DNA of 64,000 nt from Herminiimonas sp. KBW02. Its GTDB lineage: Bacteria; Pseudomonadota; Gammaproteobacteria; Burkholderiales; Burkholderiaceae_D. The stretch's first letter is position 1. Each line of letters starts with the position of its first letter. Shown piece after piece: positions 9,031 to 17,766 of the stretch. The stretch covers positions 1-64,000 of the forward strand of contig NZ_QAJP01000004.1 in assembly GCF_003852535.1 (NCBI RefSeq). Direction: 5' to 3'. The notes beneath the pieces are model-generated. The model was not told where the DNA came from and ran no database searches. It saw nothing but the letters and a program-made list of their open reading frames with translations. The position numbers were made by a program, and so were the translations under genes.

Positions 9031-9573
9031 TCAGATTGAACCAGCTAGCGGAACGGCTGGATAATCTTTTTCAGGATCAAACACGTTGTTGAAAAAGTTG
9101 GTTAGAGAGAACATCGCCACCATTGAAATTATTTCCATAATGTTCGCATCCGTGTAGCCGGCATCGCGCACCGCTTGCACGTCAGAGTCGTTAACTTGGC
9201 CGCGAGTCTCAATGACTTTACGTGCAAATTGGACTGCTGCATCGCGCTTCGGGTCGCTGGAATGTCCCTTTCGAGCGAGAATAATTTCATCGGCAGGAAG
9301 TTTAGCTAAATTGGCTGCATAGGTATGAACCGCTAGACAATAATTACAACCATTCACCTCGGAAACAATGAGACTGATTGCTTCACGCGTCTTCATGTCG
9401 AGTGCCTTGTTTAAGGAACTGCGGAAGGCAGCCCATGCGTTGAATGCGATTGGACTCTGCGCAAAGCTCGCCAGCATATTTGGAGTAAAGCCGAGACTCT
9501 TGCTGAATGCATCGAGAGTTGGTTTCGACTCCGGCGGCACTTGTTCTGGCTTTAGAGCAGTAGTTCTTGGCAT
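9031..9573 (-). CDS. Carboxymuconolactone decarboxylase/AhpD-like protein, copy A
   Basis: This 180-residue protein belongs to the AhpD-like CMD family. The redox motif reads NGCNYCLAVH, with the catalytic CxxC followed three residues later by His, as in AhpD peroxidase-related proteins. The N-terminal helix FTPNMLASFAQSPIAFNAW is also typical. It is a close paralogue of the 10444-10989 gene, with an SDR gene between them. Family members reduce peroxides or act as partners of peroxiredoxins. It ends 25 bases before the GST gene and is probably cotranscribed with it. Confidence 0.87.
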   Translation of the reverse strand: MPRTTALKPEQVPPESKPTLDAFSKSLGFTPNMLASFAQSPIAFNAWAAFRSSLNKALDMKTREAISLIVSEVNGCNYCLAVHTYAANLAKLPADEIILARKGHSSDPKRDAAVQFARKVIETRGQVNDSDVQAVRDAGYTDANIMEIISMVAMFSLTNFFNNVFDPEKDYPAVPLAGSI

Positions 9574-9614
9574 GGTAATCTTTCTAAAATTATCGGTTTA
9601 TTTAATGGAGTATT

Positions 9615-10325
9615 TCAGTGGCCAGCACTTTGTCCACCGTCAACGTGCAGAATTTCTCCCGTGATGAACGGTGCGGAGTCGAGAAAGAGAATGGCATCGG
9701 TGATATCGTTAGTTTCACCTAAGCGTCCAATAGGGTTGTAAGTTCCCAGGGCTTCGTGAATTTCGGTTGGATGCATCGGCGTCTTTATGTTTCCCGGAGC
9801 AACGGCATTCACTCGAATACCTTTCTTTGCATATTCGATTGCGAGTGATTTCGTCGCAGCATTGATGCCGCCCTTCGATAAAGCCGCCAAAGCCGAGTAA
9901 ACGCCGCTGATCGCTACTTGGTCGATACTAGCTGTGATGCTCACCACGTGACCACTCGAATGCTTTTCCATTTCCTGAATCGCAAGTTGCGTGATGTGAT
10001 AAAAACCTGCCATGTTCACATTCATTACGGAAGCGTAATCTTCTGCTGTGTGCTCAGTAAAAGGTTTTCCGATATAAATGCCGGCGTTGTTCACCAACGT
10101 GTCAATTCGACCAAACCGTGCGACACCTTCGGAAATAACACGTTGAGCAGTTGTAGGATTGCCTATGTCGCCGATTACGTTCAAAATGTTCTCGTCATCC
10201 GATGGTTTGATCGAACGTGAGGTTGCGATGACGCGGTAATCGAGTTTTCGAAATGCCTTTACGACTTCAGCGCCGATACCACGCGATGCACCTGTGACGA
10301 CAACTACCTTCTGTGACTTATTCAT
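9615..10325 (-). CDS. Short-chain dehydrogenase/reductase
   Basis: This 236-residue SDR has the cofactor motif TGASRGIGAEV at the N-terminus, NNAG at the strand-4 turn and the C-terminal PFITGEILHVDGG. The usual catalytic YxxxK is represented by SALAALSKGG, where the position normally held by Tyr may be Leu or Ala; the Tyr in GVYSALAALSK lies just before, so activity should be checked. The Ser of the triad is in VSITAS. It sits between the two AhpD-like paralogues on the same strand. The substrate is unknown; quinone, aldehyde or ketone reduction would fit the cluster. Confidence 0.85.
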   Translation of the reverse strand: MNKSQKVVVVTGASRGIGAEVVKAFRKLDYRVIATSRSIKPSDDENILNVIGDIGNPTTAQRVISEGVARFGRIDTLVNNAGIYIGKPFTEHTAEDYASVMNVNMAGFYHITQLAIQEMEKHSSGHVVSITASIDQVAISGVYSALAALSKGGINAATKSLAIEYAKKGIRVNAVAPGNIKTPMHPTEIHEALGTYNPIGRLGETNDITDAILFLDSAPFITGEILHVDGGQSAGH

Positions 10326-10443
10326 TCCTTGCCCCTGATAATATTATTTCTCGTCAATGTCCATCGCCGGCATACACGAAAACTCCGACGCGTTCCTGAG
10401 ATATCTCTTTGGATGCATCCGGGTTTTCGCATCATGCATGAGC

Positions 10444-10989
10444 TTAGATTGAGCCAGCTGGTGTAACGGCCGGGAAGTCTTTCTCGGGATCGAATACATT
10501 ATTAATAAAGTTCGTCAGGGAATACATAGCCACTAGCGCAACAATCTCCATAATATTTGCATCTGTGTAACCAGCATCGCGGACGGCTTGTATATCGGCG
10601 TCACTAACTTGGCCGCGCGCCTTGGTAACTTTCTGTGCAAACTGAATAACTGCGTCCCGTTTCAGATCAGTAGCATGGCCCTTTCGAGCGAGAATGATTT
10701 CATCGGCCGGCATCTTTGCCATATGCTCAGCTGTATAGCTGTGAACTGTCAGGCAGTAGTTGCAACCATTTATTTCGGAGACAACTAGGCCAATGCTGTC
10801 ACGAGTTTTTACGTCAAGCGCCTTACTCAAAGAGCCAAGCAGAGTGGCCCATGCGTTGAAAGCAATGGGACTTTGCGCGAAAGTCGCCATCATGTTGGGG
10901 GTAAAACCGATATTCTTGGTGAACATATCGAGAGTTGGTTTCGAAGCAGCTGGCACTTGGTCTGGCGTTAAAGCAATAGTTCTGGTCAT
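10444..10989 (-). CDS. Carboxymuconolactone decarboxylase/AhpD-like protein, copy B
   Basis: This 181-residue paralogue of the 9031-9573 protein shares the same plan: FTPNMMATFAQSPIAFNAW near the N-terminus, NGCNYCLTVH with the CxxC-H redox site, and the C-terminal FINNVFDPEKDFPAV. It probably has peroxide-related redox activity. The start at 10989 is chosen because GGAG lies 6 bases upstream; an ATG one codon earlier and another at 11001 are possible. It is the first gene of the same-strand run ending at 7162, downstream of an AraC-type regulator. Confidence 0.87.
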   Translation of the reverse strand: MTRTIALTPDQVPAASKPTLDMFTKNIGFTPNMMATFAQSPIAFNAWATLLGSLSKALDVKTRDSIGLVVSEINGCNYCLTVHSYTAEHMAKMPADEIILARKGHATDLKRDAVIQFAQKVTKARGQVSDADIQAVRDAGYTDANIMEIVALVAMYSLTNFINNVFDPEKDFPAVTPAGSI

Positions 10990-11223
10990 CATGATCTCCA
11001 TAAGTAAAGTAGGCAGTGGTTTTACTAATTTGGGAAATTCCTCTTAGAATCTTCCCTTCGGTTAGTGACTCTACTTTAGGCCTGCTAGGTACAAATTTCG
11101 AGACGACCTTGGCTCAATAAAATGCTCAAAAAGATCAACATAAAGAAATAATTCATCGACTGATCGCGAAAGGAAATGGTGCGACTAGCATCTCATTCAG
11201 CCCGCAGATTGAAAGCGAAGACA

Positions 11224-12180
11224 TTACTTGACTTCGTGTGATAGGCGTCGACATTGCCCGGGGGTCATTCCCATTTTTTCAGTGAACACCCTCCGAAATG
11301 CTGCCACGGATCGATAACCGACCGCGTCGGCCACAGCCTCGGTGGTCATTCCAGGTTTCTTAAGTTCATTAGCGGCCATGCTCATCCGGATTTCCGTCAG
11401 AAGTTCTATCGCCGAACGCCCCAGTTTGTCTTGAAAGTGCCGCACAAAAGTAGCGCGTGACATGTTGCACAAGTCGGCAAGATCAGGAAGATTCCAAGGG
11501 CGTGCCGGACTAGCGAACATTGCTGAAATGGCTGGGGTCAATCTGGAATGGCCGGCAAGCGTTAGTAGGCCAGACGGTGCCTGATCTGATTCACTCGCCG
11601 CGCGTAGTGCTAGTGTGAATAGTGCCGAAGTTAGTGAGTTGAGGATTGCACATCCTCCCGGTTTATCGCTGGCAGACTCCACACGCATTAGTCCTACGAG
11701 ATTGGCTAGGTGGTTGGAAGCGGACTTGATGTCTCCCCCACGGTGGCCGTCGATGGCACGCACAATCAAAGTCGCGGGTAGATAATCACGAACCAACCGA
11801 TCATGAGGCGGTTCGATGAAGAATCGCCCGCACAGCATGTCTAGATGCTCACCCGGACTGTCATTCTCGCTGAGTCTCCATCCCGCAGAACCCTGTCGAT
11901 TGTGTGTGGCGCTCGGGGGATGTCCGCTGCCATCATGCAGCACATGCGCAGACCCGTGAGGCAACAGCACAATATCGCCGGCCACTAGTTCCTTGTTCGT
12001 TTTCGTGTCCGGATCCTCAATAATAGCCCGACCATTGAGCACCACGTGATAGGGGATTTCATGAGCTGCAGATTGTGGCCAAGCCACACGCCATGGTGCA
12101 CCATACGTGCAGTGGACCTCCAGCTTGCCGGTGACGGTAATTATTTGCAGGAGGCGGCTGAGCCAATCGACTTGGGACAT
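11224..12180 (-). CDS. AraC-family regulator with N-terminal cupin
   Basis: This 318-residue regulator has an N-terminal cupin-type ligand domain (VVLNGRAIIE, then ELVAGDIVLLPHGSAHVLH) and two C-terminal helix-turn-helix motifs: LADLCNMSRATFVRHFQDKLG and AVADAVGYRSVAAFRRVFTEKMG. It resembles regulators next to aldehyde- or quinone-detoxification genes and probably controls the cluster that starts 235 bases downstream. The frame extends upstream to 12279, but 12180 begins MSQVDWLSRLL, usual for this family, with GAG shortly before it. The inducer is unknown. Confidence 0.87.
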   Translation of the reverse strand: MSQVDWLSRLLQIITVTGKLEVHCTYGAPWRVAWPQSAAHEIPYHVVLNGRAIIEDPDTKTNKELVAGDIVLLPHGSAHVLHDGSGHPPSATHNRQGSAGWRLSENDSPGEHLDMLCGRFFIEPPHDRLVRDYLPATLIVRAIDGHRGGDIKSASNHLANLVGLMRVESASDKPGGCAILNSLTSALFTLALRAASESDQAPSGLLTLAGHSRLTPAISAMFASPARPWNLPDLADLCNMSRATFVRHFQDKLGRSAIELLTEIRMSMAANELKKPGMTTEAVADAVGYRSVAAFRRVFTEKMGMTPGQCRRLSHEVK

Positions 12181-12307
12181 AGAATCTCGGAAACTTAAAA
12201 CGTTGATTGCGATTGCACATTGGTTGTGAGCACCCCGGTGTTCAATGCGCGAGCCGACCGTACACATAGTGTCTGACATCTTTCATGGAAGAAATCGAGC
12301 ACATACG

Positions 12308-12353
12308 AAAAACCCGGAGGGATTTCCAAGACTGCTTCCTGGGCCCCTCCGGG
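12308..12353 (-). terminator. Rho-independent terminator after the nitroreductase gene
   Basis: On the minus strand CCCGGAGGG pairs with CCCTCCGGG (plus-strand arms 12345-12353 and 12313-12321), giving a 9-bp GC-rich stem with a 23-base loop, followed by a run of five T residues. It lies between the nitroreductase stop and the AraC gene, so it probably ends the nitroreductase transcript. Confidence 0.7.
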
Positions 12354-12416
12354 CTTTGGTGTTACGTTTACCTTACTTCTAGATCCCTCGAAAGGGGTAT
12401 TGTGACTGGGTTAAGT

Positions 12417-13052
12417 TTAGATCAAATTTAGTACTTCTGTAACTGGACGGCGTGGTTTCTGCGCCCAGTTTCCGGCACGCTCAACCCCAACGGACAATAA
12501 CATGACTGGCACTTCGTTTTTGGTCAGACCGAATTCGCGGTGCACCCCATCGGCATCGAAGCCTATCATCGGCGTCGAACCCAATCCGAGCGAACGGGCC
12601 GCATAGATCATCGCCGCCGCGCCAAAGGTGCCGGTGCGCATGGCCTCGTCACGTTGACGCTGCGGTTGGTCCATGTAAAGACCACGCGCAGGGTTTTCCC
12701 ATTCCGGTACCATCGTTGCAGGCATGACACCAGCTTTCACCAATGGAGCTAAGCGTTCAGGTATTACGCTGGAATCGGCTAACTGGCCACAGATGATAAA
12801 GGTAACAGCTGCTTCGGTAATCGGGGGTTGACCCCAAGCAATCGGGCTCAGCCGAGCCTTGGCTTCGCGTGTGCGCACCGCGATGAAGCGCCAGTTCTGC
12901 ATGTGAAAGGATGTTGGTGCTGTAGTACCGATTCGCACGAGTTCATAGATTTGCTCATCGCTTAAGGTGGCGTCAGGGTCGTAATATTTGGCAGCGGTGC
13001 GACTCAAAATACATTCGATGACAGGATTGCTCGTGGTGATTCCGTTGATCAT
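12417..13052 (-). CDS. Nitroreductase-family FMN oxidoreductase
   Basis: This 211-residue flavoprotein has the nitroreductase fold: the N-terminal SRTAAKYYDPDATLSDEQ region, APTSFHMQNWRFIAV for FMN binding, and the late ARSLGLGSTPMIGF segment that contacts FMN. It reduces nitroaromatics, quinones or enones with NAD(P)H. The start at 13052 is preferred because AGGA lies 6 bases upstream; an in-frame TTG at 13070 lacks this. Codon use and GC look slightly higher than in neighbouring genes. The physiological substrate is not evident. Confidence 0.88.
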   Translation of the reverse strand: MINGITTSNPVIECILSRTAAKYYDPDATLSDEQIYELVRIGTTAPTSFHMQNWRFIAVRTREAKARLSPIAWGQPPITEAAVTFIICGQLADSSVIPERLAPLVKAGVMPATMVPEWENPARGLYMDQPQRQRDEAMRTGTFGAAAMIYAARSLGLGSTPMIGFDADGVHREFGLTKNEVPVMLLSVGVERAGNWAQKPRRPVTEVLNLI

Positions 13053-13098
13053 GATTATTCCTAGGGACAAAAGAGTATGTTGAGGTATAAGAAAATGC

Positions 13099-13530
13099 TT
13101 ACTTTGCTGGTTTGGTCAGTTCTTTGTCATTGCTATCAACGATGAATATGGCCAATAGCTTTGCTGCTTTGGTTTTGCTCGCATTTCGGCTAATAGAATG
13201 GCTCGCACCAGGCGGTTCAGACCAGCTCTCACCAGCACGGTATACGCGAACTTCACCATCGTTGACTTTTGATTCGATCGCACCTGATACCACGTACGCG
13301 TATATGAAAGCGGACTTTGCGTGCATGTGGGGTAACGAGGCTGCACCCGGTGGATACTTAACCTCTACAGCGACCAGTGATTTACCGGGTAGATTTGGAA
13401 TCGTTTGTTCAAAATTCAGCTTCACAATTTCACTGCCATCATGCGCTACGACATCACTACTAATGAAGATTGTAATTGCCGCGCATAGCGCAATCAGAAT
13501 CGGATGAATGATCATGTGTGGATGTCTCAT
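13099..13530 (-). CDS. Exported cupin-domain protein
   Basis: This 143-residue protein begins with a hydrophobic segment (PILIALCAAITIFISSDVVAH) resembling a signal peptide or N-terminal anchor. A single cupin domain follows, with PPGAASLPHMHAKSAFIYAYVVSG and EPPGASHSI, which supply likely metal-binding His residues. It is probably periplasmic. AAGG upstream of the ATG at 13530 supports the start; a longer frame begins at 13563. The promoter region contains a palindrome identical to the one before the MocR gene, which suggests MocR-type control. Its enzymatic role is unknown. Confidence 0.78.
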   Translation of the reverse strand: MRHPHMIIHPILIALCAAITIFISSDVVAHDGSEIVKLNFEQTIPNLPGKSLVAVEVKYPPGAASLPHMHAKSAFIYAYVVSGAIESKVNDGEVRVYRAGESWSEPPGASHSISRNASKTKAAKLLAIFIVDSNDKELTKPAK

Positions 13531-13561
13531 ATTGCCCTTGAAATTTTGTGCAGCAACGTGC

Positions 13562-13627
13562 AAATATTCTGTACCATCAATGGTATTAATAAAAGAACCA
13601 AGATTCGCTATTTTTGTGTGTACTAAG
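13562..13627 (+). repeat. 66-bp direct repeat, copy 1, with palindrome
   Basis: This copy matches 14209-14274 at all but four of 66 positions by eye. It contains the palindrome TACCAT-CA-ATGGTA at 13572-13585. It lies just upstream of the cupin gene and overlaps the 3' end of the DUF3788 gene by five bases. Confidence 0.85.
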
Positions 13628-14177
13628 AAATGGCGAGTGGAGGGCGCTTCATACTGACTAGTTCCATCACATCATGAAGATCATTTGCAGATGAGATAGC
13701 AACTGTCATCCATTTCCCATCAGGGTATGTTCGGGCTTGATCGTAGAACTTAACCAATTGAGGGCTCCAGGCATAACGCCGCTCCTCAAACTTCTCTCGC
13801 TCTGCTCTTCCCAAGACCACCAGAACTGAAAATAGTTTGTATCCCGGTATTAATGTGCAGAACGCCTTGGTCTTCTTGTAGCGCAGGGACCAACCGCGGT
13901 TTTTACCGCCATGGAGCCAATCCGGTGTGAAAACATTGGGATAGGATGCTTCGATCCAGCTTCGCAGCTGGTTCCAATGCTCGAACGCCTCCAGCCCGAT
14001 CCAGTTTCGGATCATGTTTTCATCTGGCGGTGCCGATTTGTCTATGATTCTGTCGCCGATTTGAGACTGCTGCTCGATGTTGCTTTCCTCACGCCTCACA
14101 TTGATTTCTCTGGTGGACCTAGCACCTGCTTTTCCTGGAGACGAACTTTTCCGCGTGGGTGGGGTCTCGAGCGTCAT
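13623..14177 (-). CDS. DUF3788-family protein
   Basis: This 184-residue protein has a poorly conserved, charged N-terminal 60 residues and a C-terminal DUF3788 domain. The segments WLHGGKNRGWSLRYKKTKAFCTLIP and FSVLVVLGRAEREKFEE match the family pattern. The function of DUF3788 proteins is unknown. The gene is divergent from the MocR gene, and its ends are bracketed by the 66-bp direct repeats, so it may have entered or been duplicated as a unit with this regulatory DNA. Confidence 0.75.
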   Translation of the reverse strand: MTLETPPTRKSSSPGKAGARSTREINVRREESNIEQQSQIGDRIIDKSAPPDENMIRNWIGLEAFEHWNQLRSWIEASYPNVFTPDWLHGGKNRGWSLRYKKTKAFCTLIPGYKLFSVLVVLGRAEREKFEERRYAWSPQLVKFYDQARTYPDGKWMTVAISSANDLHDVMELVSMKRPPLAIS

Positions 14178-14208
14178 GTTGACCTTAGGATTATGTGGGT
14201 TAATATGA

Positions 14209-14274
14209 AAATATTTTGTACCATCAATGGTATGAATAAAAGAACCAAGATTCCCAATTTTTGTGTGTACTAAG
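14209..14274 (+). repeat. 66-bp direct repeat, copy 2, with palindrome
   Basis: This is the second copy of the 13562-13627 repeat, placed between the divergent DUF3788 and MocR genes. It contains the identical palindrome at 14219-14232 and ends 3 bases before the MocR ATG. The palindrome is a plausible operator. Confidence 0.85.
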
Positions 14275-14277
14275 GAT

Positions 14278-15687
14278 ATGATTTCAAACCTGAAAATTCA
14301 AATCGATCGGACTGCAAAGTTATCTCTATCCGAACAAATTTGTGTGAGCATTCGGCGGGCAATAGAGTCGGGACTTCTTGCGCCTGGCACTCGATTGCCC
14401 TCGTGGCAAGCTCTAGCTGCACAACTTGGTGTGGCTCGCGGTACTGTTCAAGCGGCGTATGAACGATTATCAGACTCTCAGATGATCGAAACATTTGGAG
14501 CAAAAGGTACCCGCGTAGCACCACGACCCCTAGTAACTGCGATGAAACCCGAAGTGCCTCAGCCTGGAGCTTTTATAAAAAACTATCTGGAGATGATGGC
14601 CGGACCAGCGATCTTTCAACTCGGTATTCCAACGATGGAAGGGTTTCCGGAACAGCTTTTCGCTCGTGCCCGCTCTTCCAATTTACTGAAGACTGGATCT
14701 TTCTCATCGATGGTCTATCCTGACCCTAGGGGGGAGTTCGAGCTGCGGAGAGAAGTTGCAGGCTATCTCTCCATTTCTAGAAATTTTCACTGTTTTCCAG
14801 AGCAGGTGTTTATCACTTCGGGATACAGCTCCGGCTTAGGCCTTGTACTGCGAGTGTTAGGTTTGGACCATAGGAAGGTTTGGATGGAAGAGCCTGGTTT
14901 TTTCCTCACTCGAAAGGGATTAGAACTTGCTCGCTTGAATATTGTCCCGGTACCTGTAGACGCAGAAGGCCTCAACGTAGACTACGGAATCGAGAACGCC
15001 GCGGACGCAGCGTTGGTCGTGGTAACGCCTGGTCAACAGGCTCCATTGGGCACTACTCTGTCTTTGAGGAGACGGCTTCAATTACTTGAATGGGCAACCG
15101 CGAATGATGCCTGGATCGTCGAAGATGACTATCTCAGCGAACTTCAACTAGAAGGCAGGCCCGCGCCCGCCTTAGCGTCTTTGGATGAGGGGAAAAGAGT
15201 TATTCACGTAGGTTCTTTTAGCAAAACTATTAGTCCGGGACTGCGACTTGGATTTGTCGTGGTGCCAGCTGAACAGACTGCTGCGTTCTCCGAGGTTGCT
15301 ACAACACTTGCCCCTGCGCCATCACCCGTAACTCAACTCGCTACTGCTCAATTTATGCGTGATGGTCACTACATTCAGCGCGTACGTCGACTCAAGCGTT
15401 TATATTCTGCCCAGAGTAACGCGCTATGCGAGCAGTTACGCATGCGTGACGCCGAGTGGATTAAGGCCGGCTTGGCGGTACTCCTCAGACTACCCGAGGG
15501 AGCCCCCGACGTGCAGATTGTTCGGGATGCGAGGAGCATTGGTATCGCACCATCGCCGTTATCTGCTTGGTTCGCGACTCCATCCAGAGCCTTACCTGGT
15601 CTTTTGCTTGGGGTTGCCTCTGCACCTGAATCGTACGTTGCTAAATCGTGTCGCCAATTGTTCGAGATCATCGACCGATATTGCTAG
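14278..15687 (+). CDS. MocR/PdxR-type GntR regulator with aminotransferase domain
   Basis: This protein of about 469 residues combines an N-terminal GntR winged helix (LSEQICVSIRRAIESGLLAPG, then LAAQLGVARGTVQAAYERL) with a fold-type-I aminotransferase-like domain. The PLP lysine is expected in HVGSFSKTISPGLRLGF, and the YPDPRGEFELRREVAGYL segment is typical. MocR proteins sense PLP or an aminated ligand and act at nearby promoters. Candidate targets are its own gene, the divergent DUF3788 gene and the cupin gene, all near the shared palindrome. The start at 14278 has AAGGA very close; a GTG at 14263 is an alternative. Confidence 0.88.
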   Translation: MISNLKIQIDRTAKLSLSEQICVSIRRAIESGLLAPGTRLPSWQALAAQLGVARGTVQAAYERLSDSQMIETFGAKGTRVAPRPLVTAMKPEVPQPGAFIKNYLEMMAGPAIFQLGIPTMEGFPEQLFARARSSNLLKTGSFSSMVYPDPRGEFELRREVAGYLSISRNFHCFPEQVFITSGYSSGLGLVLRVLGLDHRKVWMEEPGFFLTRKGLELARLNIVPVPVDAEGLNVDYGIENAADAALVVVTPGQQAPLGTTLSLRRRLQLLEWATANDAWIVEDDYLSELQLEGRPAPALASLDEGKRVIHVGSFSKTISPGLRLGFVVVPAEQTAAFSEVATTLAPAPSPVTQLATAQFMRDGHYIQRVRRLKRLYSAQSNALCEQLRMRDAEWIKAGLAVLLRLPEGAPDVQIVRDARSIGIAPSPLSAWFATPSRALPGLLLGVASAPESYVAKSCRQLFEIIDRYC

Positions 15688-15737
15688 CAAACCACTGTTT
15701 GAGTGGGTATTTATCGATCCAAAATAGAATAATGATT

Positions 15738-16124
15738 CTATCTTAGATGTAATTTTGACATGACTTCGCGCAAAACTACTGCCTGATTATGTTGCTCATC
15801 TTTAGCGCCGTAGACAAGCGTTATTGGCCGGCCAGCAGCATTCACGAGTAGTAATTGCATCTGCCGTAATTTTTCTACCTCAGTTAGTTCACTTCTATAG
15901 CGCTGTTTGAAAACTTCCCAATGTTGCGGATCGTGCGCGAACCATTTTCGCAATTCGTCGGTCGGCGCAAGTTCACGTGCCCAATGATCAAGTTTCAGCG
16001 ATTCTTTGCTACGGCCGCGAGGCCAGAGACGGTCAACCAGAACTCGATAGCCATCATCTTCGGAAGGATCCTCATATGCTCGACGAATCGAAATCATTGA
16101 ATGTTTATTACCTAGGTTCGACAT
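15738..16124 (-). CDS. DUF488 (YeaO-like) protein
   Basis: This 128-residue DUF488 protein contains the core YRVLVDRLWPRGRSKESL, the WARELAPTDELRKWFAHDP segment and ITLVYGAKDEQHNQA near the C-terminus. The family has no proven function, although it is common and often annotated as MarR-associated or YeaO. AGGAAC upstream of the ATG at 16124 supports the start. It ends 50 bases from the convergent MocR gene. Confidence 0.85.
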   Translation of the reverse strand: MSNLGNKHSMISIRRAYEDPSEDDGYRVLVDRLWPRGRSKESLKLDHWARELAPTDELRKWFAHDPQHWEVFKQRYRSELTEVEKLRQMQLLLVNAAGRPITLVYGAKDEQHNQAVVLREVMSKLHLR

Positions 16125-16162
16125 TTCAGTTCCTCATTGACTGGGCCTGATAAAGCGACTAT

Positions 16163-16747
16163 CTAATCCAAACGTTTTTTTACTGTCTCACGCAAGACTG
16201 GTAAAAGTTTACTCTCGAACCAGGGATTACGGGCCATCCAACTAACGCAGCGCCATGACGGATGCGGTAATGGGAAAAATGTGGGAAGAAAAGAGGAGAA
16301 TGCTTTAACTCTATCTGTTTGTAATCGAGGCGCTGTCCACGGCAAATAACGCGCTTGCGCATAACTTCCAATTAACAATGTCAAACGATCGGATGGGAGT
16401 TGCGCCAAAATTTTGTCATGCCATAACGGCGCACATTCAGGTCGTGGAGGTAGGTCGCCAGTTTTTCCTTTACCTGGGTAGCAAAATCCCATTGGCATGA
16501 TGGCGACTTTCTCTGGATTGTAAAAATCTTGTGATGATATGCCAAGCCATTCCCGCAAACGCGCACCGCTTTGATCGTCCCACGGAATACCGCTGGCATG
16601 CACTTTCGTACCTGGTGCTTGTGAGATGATCAAAATCTGCGCCGTTCTGCTGAACTGCACCACCGGACGGGGACCTAAGGGTAAATTTGGTACGCAGTTA
16701 GTACAAGCAGCAATTTCTTCATGTAGTTTTTTTATACTTTGTACCAT
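16163..16747 (-). CDS. Uracil-DNA glycosylase superfamily protein
   Basis: This 194-residue protein belongs to the UDG superfamily, in the group with short, single-domain members. It shows ILIISQAPGTKVHASGIPWDDQSG as the active-site loop, MPMGFCYPGKG, and PLPHPSWR as the C-terminal DNA-intercalation motif. Two Cys residues in ACTNCVP lie near the N-terminus, but a full Fe-S set is not evident. It would remove uracil or a related base to start base excision repair, but substrate range cannot be inferred. It is a single gene near DUF488. Confidence 0.82.
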   Translation of the reverse strand: MVQSIKKLHEEIAACTNCVPNLPLGPRPVVQFSRTAQILIISQAPGTKVHASGIPWDDQSGARLREWLGISSQDFYNPEKVAIMPMGFCYPGKGKTGDLPPRPECAPLWHDKILAQLPSDRLTLLIGSYAQARYLPWTAPRLQTDRVKAFSSFLPTFFPLPHPSWRCVSWMARNPWFESKLLPVLRETVKKRLD

Positions 16748-16915
16748 TTTTTCTTGGCTGGAAATTTCTGTTTTCGAAAAATTGCGGTGTTCACTGACAG
16801 AGTCGGATTTTGGTCCACAGAACTAGTCTTCTACTCACTTGAGTATGCGGAACTACATTTTAAGCCTGGGTCAGTTCTCGATGAAAATCAATAATCCACT
16901 TATCGGTAATACGAC

Positions 16916-17692
16916 TTAGCTTGCATTACCTTTCAACGATAGATAACGGGATGACCATGCAGTAATTAGATCAGCTACATAGTCGGCATCCCGGCGTTGC
17001 GTCAGTAAATGATCTGCATCGTCCAACGAAATAAAACTCTTAGGATGCTTGGCCGCTGCAAAGATACGTGAAGCATTCTCGACATATACCGTATCGTCAC
17101 CTGGCGCATGCATCACCAATAGTGGACGTTTCAAGGTCGCGATGTGCGAGTGCAAGTCGTTTTCTCGCAACGCATTGATCAGATCTTTGCGAACAAAAAA
17201 GGGACGACCAGCTAGGTGGACTTCGGCCTCGCCATCGGCTTCGATTTTTTCTAAAGCAGCAGGGTCGAATTGATGCAGAACGTGTTTTAAATCGTATGGC
17301 GAACCGATCGTTACGACCGCGCGGATATTTGGCATCATGCCTGCTGCCATTAAAGATGCTGCACCGCCCAGACTATGACCGATCAGCAAAGAAGGTTCCT
17401 TATCAGCTGCAGTCATTGCCTGACCTGCGGCGACCAGGTCCGCCACATCTGCAGCAAAAGTCGAATCACCGAATTTGCCCTGGCTCGCACCCAATCCGGC
17501 AAAGTCAAAACGCAACACACCTACACCAAGCGCTCCCAAAGCGCGTGTTGTTCGAGTAGCCGCTAGACTGTCTTTTCCACACGTAAAGCAATGTGCAAAA
17601 ATCGCCCAAGCATGCGGTGCTTCTGGTCCTTCAATGCGGCCAGATAGCCGATAGCCTTTAGGTCCTTTAAAATCAAATACCTGTGACGCCAT
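16916..17692 (-). CDS. Alpha/beta hydrolase
   Basis: This 258-residue hydrolase has the nucleophile elbow IGHSLGGAAS, the oxyanion-region FAHCFTCGKDSLAA, an acid in MHAPGDDTVYVEN and the catalytic His near DADHLLT. It resembles the hydrolase half of alpha/beta-hydrolase-OsmC fusions, here without the OsmC part. The substrate is probably a small ester. The start at 17692 has AGGA 5 bases upstream; an ATG two codons earlier overlaps the binding site. It is the last complete gene before the IS21 scar. Confidence 0.88.
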   Translation of the reverse strand: MASQVFDFKGPKGYRLSGRIEGPEAPHAWAIFAHCFTCGKDSLAATRTTRALGALGVGVLRFDFAGLGASQGKFGDSTFAADVADLVAAGQAMTAADKEPSLLIGHSLGGAASLMAAGMMPNIRAVVTIGSPYDLKHVLHQFDPAALEKIEADGEAEVHLAGRPFFVRKDLINALRENDLHSHIATLKRPLLVMHAPGDDTVYVENASRIFAAAKHPKSFISLDDADHLLTQRRDADYVADLITAWSSRYLSLKGNAS

Positions 17693-17766
17693 GATCATCC
17701 TTTAGTATGTAATTCAAACTTGAGCAATCGATGCCCATACTACTTGATTTTTTCGGACACTTGTAA

